From a virus: DNA of 45,313 nucleotides. The translations under genes were made by a program, and so were the position numbers. Below are positions 7,126 through 14,500 of the stretch, one piece after another. A model generated the notes under the pieces. It saw nothing but the letters and a program-made list of their open reading frames with translations. It ran no database searches and was not told where the DNA came from. Numbering within the stretch: position 1 is the stretch's first letter; every line of letters starts with the position of its first letter. Where the stretch lies: positions 1-45,313 of IMG/VR virus record IMGVR_UViG_3300042406_000036; one strand, written 5' to 3'.

Positions 7126-8007
7126 ATGAGTAATGAATTATCAGTAATATTACAGAATAGTGGCGCATTAATCCAAACAGGGCTAGATGAAGATACCTTA
7201 GCCGTTGCTGGTGGTGCCATTAATCAAGGTAGCAAACGTATTTCAATTCGTGGTAAAGCATTTAGAAAAGTAGTTGGTGGTAAAGAAGTAAGTGTTTCAG
7301 AAAATAATTACATGGACGTCGTAATTGTTAAGATGGCACATACCGCATCAAGAACTTTTTATGCACAATCATACAAGGAAGGTGAGAAGATTAGTCCTAC
7401 ATGCTGGTCTAGTGATTCTCGTGTACCTGATATTGATGTAAAAACACCGCAATCTAAAACATGTGATACATGCCAATTTAGCGCTAAAAATTCAGGGGCT
7501 AATGGTACAGGCACCGCATGTCGTCTATCATGGAGAATGGCTGTTGTATTACCTAATGACCCTGCTGGTGATGTTATGCAATTAGTTTTACCTGCTACAT
7601 CATGTTTCGGTAAGGAAGAAGGCGGTAAGTATCCATTCAGACCTTATGTTCAACTTTTAGCTAACAATAATGTTAGTGCTGGTCGTGTAGTAACTCGTAT
7701 GCAGTTTGATGCTAAAGCTTCTACACCTAAAGTTTTATTTAGCCCAGCAGCTGCTGTTAATGCAAACGACTTAGAAGTACTACAAAGACAAGGTAAGTCT
7801 TCTGCAGCGGAAAGTGCTGTTAAGTTAACTGTATATCAAACAGATGAAACATCTAGCGAAGTACAAGTAACTGCAGCTCCAACACCAGTAGATATAAAAT
7901 CTGATGTAGATGTATCTGAACCTGTACTAAGACCATCAAGCCAACCTGCACCTCAGCCAGTAAACAATGCTAGCGAAGTGATGAAGAAATGGTCGGTTAA
8001 ATCATAA
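7126..8007 (+). CDS. probable single-stranded DNA-binding protein
   Basis: The open frame allows GTG at 7114, but TGGAGA at 7115-7120 sits at ideal distance from ATG 7126, which gives 293 residues. The N-terminal two-thirds are strand-rich with cysteines C93, C113, C116 and C132 (CDTC pair) that could hold zinc. The last 80 residues are proline- and acid-rich and disordered, with a short conserved-looking end (EVMKKWSVKS). A beta-barrel body plus a flexible acidic tail is the build of phage ssDNA-binding proteins. Position between helicase and primase genes supports this; the family call is from layout, not a firm motif. Confidence 0.5.
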   Translation: MSNELSVILQNSGALIQTGLDEDTLAVAGGAINQGSKRISIRGKAFRKVVGGKEVSVSENNYMDVVIVKMAHTASRTFYAQSYKEGEKISPTCWSSDSRVPDIDVKTPQSKTCDTCQFSAKNSGANGTGTACRLSWRMAVVLPNDPAGDVMQLVLPATSCFGKEEGGKYPFRPYVQLLANNNVSAGRVVTRMQFDAKASTPKVLFSPAAAVNANDLEVLQRQGKSSAAESAVKLTVYQTDETSSEVQVTAAPTPVDIKSDVDVSEPVLRPSSQPAPQPVNNASEVMKKWSVKS

Positions 8008-8309
8008 TGGCTAGACCCTATAGTCCAGATTTTTTAGCTACATTAAGTACTTTGAACCCTGATAACCTTGGGGTTCAGTTAGCCAAACTATGTGTCAAAG
8101 CAAAGCTGCCTACGCTATATATTGCACGTAAGCTAGGTGTATCACGCTATACGATACATAGTTGGTTTAGGGGTCAATACATTAGAAAAATAAATAAAGT
8201 AAAAGTTGAATCATTTATGCAAGAACTTGACAAGGGGTTTAATGAAAATAAATTACCTGTCTCTGGCCTGAGCTATGCAAAACAATATTTGGATTCAATA
8301 GAGATTTAG
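8007..8309 (+). CDS. Cro/CI-like helix-turn-helix regulator
   Basis: A 100-residue protein with a helix-turn-helix at about residues 36-56 (TLYIARKLGVSRYTIHSWF): the turn residues GVS and the recognition helix fit the lambda-repressor class. It begins inside the stop of the preceding gene (TAATGG). Directly after it lie a -10-like box and a palindrome in front of the primase gene, so it may control its own operon. There is no integrase or divergent repressor, so this is not evidence for lysogeny. It may be a timing regulator. Confidence 0.65.
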   Translation: MARPYSPDFLATLSTLNPDNLGVQLAKLCVKAKLPTLYIARKLGVSRYTIHSWFRGQYIRKINKVKVESFMQELDKGFNENKLPVSGLSYAKQYLDSIEI

Positions 8310-8318
8310 TAGTAAAAT
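8289..8318 (+). promoter_or_regulatory. weak promoter-like site before the primase gene
   Basis: TAAAAT at 8313-8318 has the same AGTAAAATAG surroundings as the -10 box at 5075, with TTGGAT (three of six consensus bases) 18 bases upstream. The match is poor on the -35 side, and the site overlaps the end of the regulator gene. It is listed because the -10 context is shared with the better promoter. Confidence 0.3.
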
Positions 8319-8346
8319 AGAATTTCGCGGTAGTTAATTTTAAAAA

Positions 8347-8361
8347 CACATATTATATGTG
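8347..8361 (+). promoter_or_regulatory. palindrome, possible operator, before the primase start
   Basis: CACATA-TTA-TATGTG is a perfect two-fold repeat with a three-base centre, 9 bases upstream of the GTG start at 8370. It lies just after the helix-turn-helix gene. A dimeric regulator could bind the DNA, or the RNA could fold over the ribosome site. No second copy was noticed elsewhere in the window. Confidence 0.4.
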
Positions 8362-8369
8362 GTGGGGCA

Positions 8370-11300
8370 GTGTTGTCTCTAAAAATAGAAAGCATTCGTA
8401 TGATAAGCATAACAGAATTTTATAATAAGGTGCTTCCCTCAAAAGGTGTATATTGCATTATTACCATTGAGCCTAAAGAAGGTACAACGAAACATTACTA
8501 TGTAGAAACTATAGCTGAGTTAGAGCCTCAGATTGAAATACACAAACAATCACGAGTTAGTATTTATGTATCTCATAGTACATACAAAGGTTGGAAACGC
8601 GGTAAACAAGAAGCCGTATATTCTAGATCACTATTTATTGATTTGGATGTAGACCCAAGTGATACTGAGGGTAAAAAATATACATCTAAAGAAGAAGCTG
8701 AAAACGCACTAAATAGTTTCCTTGCAAAAACAGGATTACCTGAACCTATTAGATTTGATTCTGGCCGCGGCATGTGGGCATGGTGGGCTTTTGATAGAGA
8801 CATTGAGATAGAACAATGGAAGCTATACTCAGAAACATTTAAAAAGTTTTGTTTAGATAACGAATTAAAGATAGATGTTAATGTAACTGCTGATGCAGCT
8901 CGCGCCACTCGTACGCCTAATTGCATGAACTGGAAAGCTGATCCCCCTGCTATGTCTCAAGTTCTAAGCAAAGAATTACCTACATATGTATTTGATGAAT
9001 TTAAAGAATTTTTAGATGGTATAAGTCCCGTTGACCTATCAATAGAAGCTATATTAAAAGAAGCTAAAAAAGGTCTGTCACAAGAGGAACGAGAAGCACA
9101 AGGTGGTAGCCCATATGAAAATAGTTTTGAACAACTATTAGACGAAAGTATTAGAGGCATAGGATGTCAGCAAATTAAGTATGCCTATGAAAATCAAAAC
9201 AAAGTAGATTATGATTTATGGACTGCTTGCCTGACGGTAGCTAGCCGTTGTGTTGATTCTGAAACAGCTATTCATACTATATCTGAAAAAGCTCCTAACT
9301 ATAATCGTGAAGCTACTGTATTAAAAGCAGCTTCGTTTGGTGGTGTACACCCATGTACGTCGTTTGAAAATGCTAATCCTGATGGGTGTGAAGGATGTAT
9401 TAAACGAGGTCAAATATCTAATCCTTTATATTTTGGTAGAAGACTACGTACTATTCCTATTGTCCCTGCTGTAGTAAGTGTTGAAGTAGAAGACGGGCAA
9501 GAGGTAGAAGAAAAATTAGTAGTTGAAGTAGGGTCTACTGAGGTTATGATAGATGATGACAATAATTATACTTACCCCCCACAAATGCTACCATTCTTCA
9601 ATGTACCAGGTAAAGGTATCTTTATGGAAGTAGCAGGTAAGTTTGATGCAAAAACAGGAGAAGTTATTAAGTCTCCTCCTATCGTAATCTGTGAAGTAGA
9701 ATTCAAAGCTATTAAAAAGATAAAATGTATAGGTGATGACGGACCAGGTGACTCAATGGTAATAAGAGCTAAGTTTCCTCACGATGAACCTATAGAATTT
9801 ACGTTTCCTTTAGCTCATATGTACTCCGCTGATAAACTTATGGATGCTTTTGCTAGAAAATCAATAACTGTTGAAAGAAAGAATGTGGTGCACTTTATGG
9901 AATGTATAATTAAATGGGGTGGGTATTTAAGAAATAGGGGTCGATCTGATATTATGCGTACGCATTTTGGTTGGACAGATGATGAGAGAACTTCTTTTGT
10001 AATAGGTAGTAGAGAATATATGAGAGACGGGTCAATTAACCCAATAGCCTACTCTCCACAAACAAAAGATTATGGTCTTTTTATGACACCTAAAGGTAGT
10101 TTTGATATGTGGAAAAAAGCTGTTAAAAACTTTAATACACCAGGCATGGAAGTGCACGCATTTGCTATGCTAGTTGGCTTTGCTTCTCCTTTAGTTGCTT
10201 ACACAGATTTAAATGGTGTTGTTATATGTTTATCAGGTGAAGCTGGTGCGGGTAAGACAGGCGTTATGTTTGCAGCTAATTCTCCTTGGGGTGATCCTGA
10301 AAAAATGTATGTCAAAGGTAATTCTAAATCCACTGCGGGAGGCGGAGCTACAGTTAATGCACTACAAATTATTATGTCAGCATTAGGTAACTTGCCTTTT
10401 ACTATAGACGAAGTAACTAACCTACCTATAGATCAAGTGTCTCCTATGGTTCACATGGTGTCTAGTGGTAAAACAAAATATAAAGCTCAGGGATCTACTA
10501 ATGCTATAAGAACTATAGAATCTTCATCTAAACTTATGGCTTTATGGACATCAAATAGTTCTATATATCAAAAACTAAAAGATACAAACTCAGACCCAAA
10601 CGGTGAATTTGCTCGAATAGTAGAGTTTGATATTGGACAACCTGCACCATTACAAGAAAACGATTTGTTTGGTAAAAGAACTTTTAGTGTTATGTTAAAT
10701 CACCATGGCCATGCAGGGTCTAAATATATTCAAGCTATCTATGATTTAGAAGTCAAAGGAGAGGTGTTTAAAGACCCAAATGATGAGGATCAAAAATTAG
10801 GTCCTAGATTTCAAAAATGGATTGATAGATACGTTAAAGATGTGGGTTGGGACCCAGCAGAACGGTTTCATCACATGGCTATTGGTCTATGTTTTGGTGC
10901 CGGAGAAATATGTAATGAGTATGGCATAACAGATGAACTACCTTTAGAAAGAATTTATACAGTTATAGTTGAAAAAATGTTAGCTAACAAAAATGAGAAC
11001 GCTAAGATTAATAGTATAGATTGTGAAAGTATTATAGGTACATTTATTCTTAAGAATGTTCAAAACATATTAACTATTAAAAATGAAAAAGTATATGAAG
11101 AACCTAGAGGCAGTTTAGTTATTAGGGTTGATAATGATAAAAATATGATATGCATTCCTACAGGCATACTTGAAACATATCTTAAAACAGAAGCTAAGGT
11201 ATCCAACATAAATGCATTTAAAAAACAATTAAAAACTAATAATATAGATTATGAAATTAAAAAGACTCGTATGACAACTTACTGGGATAAAATGGCAGCG

Positions 11301-11378
11301 ACTCCTGAATGGAATATGTATTGTTACTGTTTTAAAAATTTAAAAATATCGGAATTAACAAAAACTACAGATGAGTGA
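8370..11378 (+). CDS. primase-polymerase fused to a DUF927-like helicase
   Basis: A 1002-residue replication protein. The N-terminal archaeo-eukaryotic-type primase domain has the catalytic pair D91-x-D93 (FIDLDVD), SGRGMW at 131-136 and R178/R181 before PNCMNWK. A cysteine patch (HPC at 327-329, GCEGC at 339-343) is the zinc site common in phage primase-helicases. The helicase part carries Walker A GEAGAGKTG (623-631) and Walker B FTIDE (677-681) and resembles the DUF927/D5-type group. It would both prime and unwind the replication fork. The start is GTG 8370 or ATG 8400; neither has an ideal ribosome site. It overlaps the next gene by 8 bases. Confidence 0.85.
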   Translation: MLSLKIESIRMISITEFYNKVLPSKGVYCIITIEPKEGTTKHYYVETIAELEPQIEIHKQSRVSIYVSHSTYKGWKRGKQEAVYSRSLFIDLDVDPSDTEGKKYTSKEEAENALNSFLAKTGLPEPIRFDSGRGMWAWWAFDRDIEIEQWKLYSETFKKFCLDNELKIDVNVTADAARATRTPNCMNWKADPPAMSQVLSKELPTYVFDEFKEFLDGISPVDLSIEAILKEAKKGLSQEEREAQGGSPYENSFEQLLDESIRGIGCQQIKYAYENQNKVDYDLWTACLTVASRCVDSETAIHTISEKAPNYNREATVLKAASFGGVHPCTSFENANPDGCEGCIKRGQISNPLYFGRRLRTIPIVPAVVSVEVEDGQEVEEKLVVEVGSTEVMIDDDNNYTYPPQMLPFFNVPGKGIFMEVAGKFDAKTGEVIKSPPIVICEVEFKAIKKIKCIGDDGPGDSMVIRAKFPHDEPIEFTFPLAHMYSADKLMDAFARKSITVERKNVVHFMECIIKWGGYLRNRGRSDIMRTHFGWTDDERTSFVIGSREYMRDGSINPIAYSPQTKDYGLFMTPKGSFDMWKKAVKNFNTPGMEVHAFAMLVGFASPLVAYTDLNGVVICLSGEAGAGKTGVMFAANSPWGDPEKMYVKGNSKSTAGGGATVNALQIIMSALGNLPFTIDEVTNLPIDQVSPMVHMVSSGKTKYKAQGSTNAIRTIESSSKLMALWTSNSSIYQKLKDTNSDPNGEFARIVEFDIGQPAPLQENDLFGKRTFSVMLNHHGHAGSKYIQAIYDLEVKGEVFKDPNDEDQKLGPRFQKWIDRYVKDVGWDPAERFHHMAIGLCFGAGEICNEYGITDELPLERIYTVIVEKMLANKNENAKINSIDCESIIGTFILKNVQNILTIKNEKVYEEPRGSLVIRVDNDKNMICIPTGILETYLKTEAKVSNINAFKKQLKTNNIDYEIKKTRMTTYWDKMAATPEWNMYCYCFKNLKISELTKTTDE

Positions 11379-11571
11379 GCTACAAGAACCTGAATGGATA
11401 TTTCCATTTGAATATATGAGTATAGGAGAAAGTTTTTTTGTGCCTACTATGGAAACAGCCCAAATGGTATATGCTATAGAGGCAGGTGCTAAGAAAGCTA
11501 AGATAGGTATTAGAGTATATATAACGCAAAAAGAAAATCACTTAGGCGTTAGAGCTTGGCGAGTTAGTTAG
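11371..11571 (+). CDS. small conserved phage protein, unknown
   Basis: A 66-residue protein beginning MSELQEPEWIFPFEYMSIGESFFVPT. The pattern F-x-MxxGESFFVP followed by a helix (AGAKKAKIGIRVYI) and a strand is one I recall from short phage proteins placed after replication genes; their role is unknown. It overlaps the primase-helicase gene by 8 bases. Its stop (11569-11571) overlaps the 3' end of the opposite-strand giant gene, so it is the last gene of the plus-strand operon. Confidence 0.6.
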   Translation: MSELQEPEWIFPFEYMSIGESFFVPTMETAQMVYAIEAGAKKAKIGIRVYITQKENHLGVRAWRVS

Positions 11572-14500
11572 ATTCTATTTCATCTATCATGTTTACGTTA
11601 TATGTAATCTGACGTTTAATGATGTTTTGTTCTTCTTTAATAGGTTCAAGTAAAGACTTTCTATCTTTAGGGCTAAGACCTGGCATTCTTCTTATTTTAT
11701 TAGCTCTTTCTCTTAGATCATTCAATCTTCCATTTACTTGCTGATTATACATTTTTACAAGAGATGCATCAAACGGGTGTTCTGAAAAGTAGTCTGCGTA
11801 TTTTTCAGGGTTAGTTTTAAACATTTTTAACAAGCGTTCTTTCTCTCTAACACTATCTTCCATCTTAGAAAATTCTCTTTGGTCTACGTTAGATTTAGTA
11901 CTAATAAAACTTTCTAGAATAAATAAATCACGTTTAGCATCAAAATCTTTTTGACCTGCAAGAGTTAAGCCTAGACCATATCCGTTATGCATAATTCTAG
12001 TTAGGCCATCCATATAATTGTTAGCAAAGAAATATAATGAATTAGGACTTGCATCTACACCCCAATTATCTGCCATGAATCTAGCTGCATCTTTGTATGC
12101 ATCGGGAATATTATCTCCACCTGTATACGCATTACCAAATCTTGATTGTCTGTTGTTATAAATTTCTTGGCCGAATGCGTTCATATTCATAGCATATTCA
12201 AAGAAAGGTCTAGCTATCGATGGTGTTACAGAATCCAATACAAATGCTGAAGGGTTATCAACCATATTAATTCTAGATACAGGTAACGGTACAAAAGAAT
12301 CTAAACCAATATTAATAACATTACTAAATATATCTGCTAAGTCATTTGTTTTAGAAGACATAGCCCCTGCTATTTGAGCCCCTGCAGCCATAAAACCACC
12401 AAGACCAAAGCCCCACGGTATCTGTACTACTTTATCTTCACCAATATCAAATCGTGCAAATCGAGTCCAACGAGATAAGTCATCATTAATAATCTTATTA
12501 CGACCTTCATCGTCATCATCAGCTAAACCCGCGGACATTAAGTATATAGTAGCACCAGCGCCTAATAAGGATAGTACAACCGTTGCAGCCGTTCTACTTT
12601 GTCTTCTCCAATTAACTTCATATTCAGCTAATGCTTTAGGATCTTTAGTAATAGTATCTGGTAATGATTTCTTTACTGACTCCCAACTTCTTAACATAGG
12701 ACCAATAGATTCAAAAGCACGAACAGCGCCTGTAGCAGACGGACGGAAGAATACAAATAGTGCACCTAATGTTTTACCCCACTCACCAACCTCTTCAAAG
12801 TTAGCTAATTGTTTTGCAAATACAGCCCCTGCTTCTTTAGCCGCATCACCCTTAATACCCCTTGCTTCAGCATCTGATTTAGCTATTCTATATGCTGCTG
12901 ATCTTGCGGCTAATTCAAATGTAGACACCCAACCATCAAAGAATGGGTCTATTTGCTCTTTAACCTTTAAAATCTTACTTTGATTTAATTCTTTATATAA
13001 TTGACCTAATTGACTCTTAACAGATAAACCTTGCACAATAGATACAAGACCGCCTTGCTCAATATAGTCAATCATATCCGCTGAGTATGGGTCTTTTTTA
13101 GCTAACTGTCTTAAACCTTGTATATCGCCTTTAGCATATAGCCTTGCCACTTTATTAGCTTTAAATAAACCGCCATTAGCGACTTGAGCACTCACAGCGC
13201 CTATATATTTAAATGCCTCTACAGGACCAATATCAATAGCCATCACAAACGCATTAGTTAATGTATCACGTACAAAGTTAAGTACGGGGAACGCAGGGTT
13301 ATAACGGGTATGAGACTGACCTATTAGACTAGTAAATCTATTAACCATATCTAGCATAGGATGTGAATCTTTATATGTACGGCGTATAGATTCTAATAGT
13401 GCTGGATCTTTAATACGAATTACGTCCATAGAACCATCTTCATTATGGTGCACAATAGAGCTACGTTGATTAATTAAATTTTTAGCTTTGTCATCTAACC
13501 CTTTGTATATTTCTCCTGCAGTATAACTAGCTACAATATCACCATCAATTATTTTTTGATTCACTGCATTTTTAATAGATTGAGTTAAACCTTTTCTACC
13601 AGCCCTTGCAGCAGCCAACGCGCCTTCAACCATTGTTTGTATAATAGGATCTTCAGCCTCAGTTAATCTACCCTCAAATGCATAAGGTGAATCTTTTAAC
13701 TCAGCACTTAAACGTTTATCATCTAATTCTAAGTCTGCTACGTTATTAGGCATCTTACTTGCTGGTCTTCCTTTTAATGGTATATAGTGCTGCCAATTGT
13801 AGAACCGTTTAATATTATCTGTAGAGTTAGACCAATAGTTACCTTGTTTATTTAGTTCTATGGTTGCATCTTGTATAGGTTTAAGTGCCGCAATAACTTC
13901 GTCTAATAATTTTTTATTAGGGCTTTTATTATATATAGCTAATATTTGTTGGACATCTTGTGAATTTAACTCAGCAGTTACGTTGTAATCGGCACTTTGT
14001 TCATCAATAGATTTATATGCACCTTCACCAGCTGGGTCTTTATACTTAGCCACAAGGTCTTCTAGTTTATTACGCAATGCTTGTATTTGATTATCAGACA
14101 AACTGTTAGTAGTAGCTATAGCTCTTAATATCTTTTCTCTTTCATCAGCTGCGCTAGTAGGATTACCATTTCTATCAACTAAATTTTTGTTAACGCTTAA
14201 CGGTACTGTCTTTAAAAACTTAACATGTCTACGTTCAGGTTCATGTAAGGCTTCAGCATATTCATGTAACTCAGCAAGTGCAGCGCCAACAGATTTATTT
14301 ACAGCTTTTGCATATTGATTAATTAAGTTCTGTAATTTTTGAACAGGAGCCATCAAGTATTCTTTATTTCTAAAGTCAGCTTCACCAAATGCTAAAGAAA
14401 TTTGATCATAGATATTAGTAAAATTAGGTCCACCTACAGTAATCTTCTTTGCCTTAGTTAAATCTTGTTGCCACTTCTTAATTGCATATCTACTATTTTG

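Noticed and set aside
8007-8309. Lysogeny repressor
   Set aside because: No integrase, attachment site or divergent control region is in the window, and the gene lies inside the replication operon; a Cro-like timing regulator is the simpler reading.
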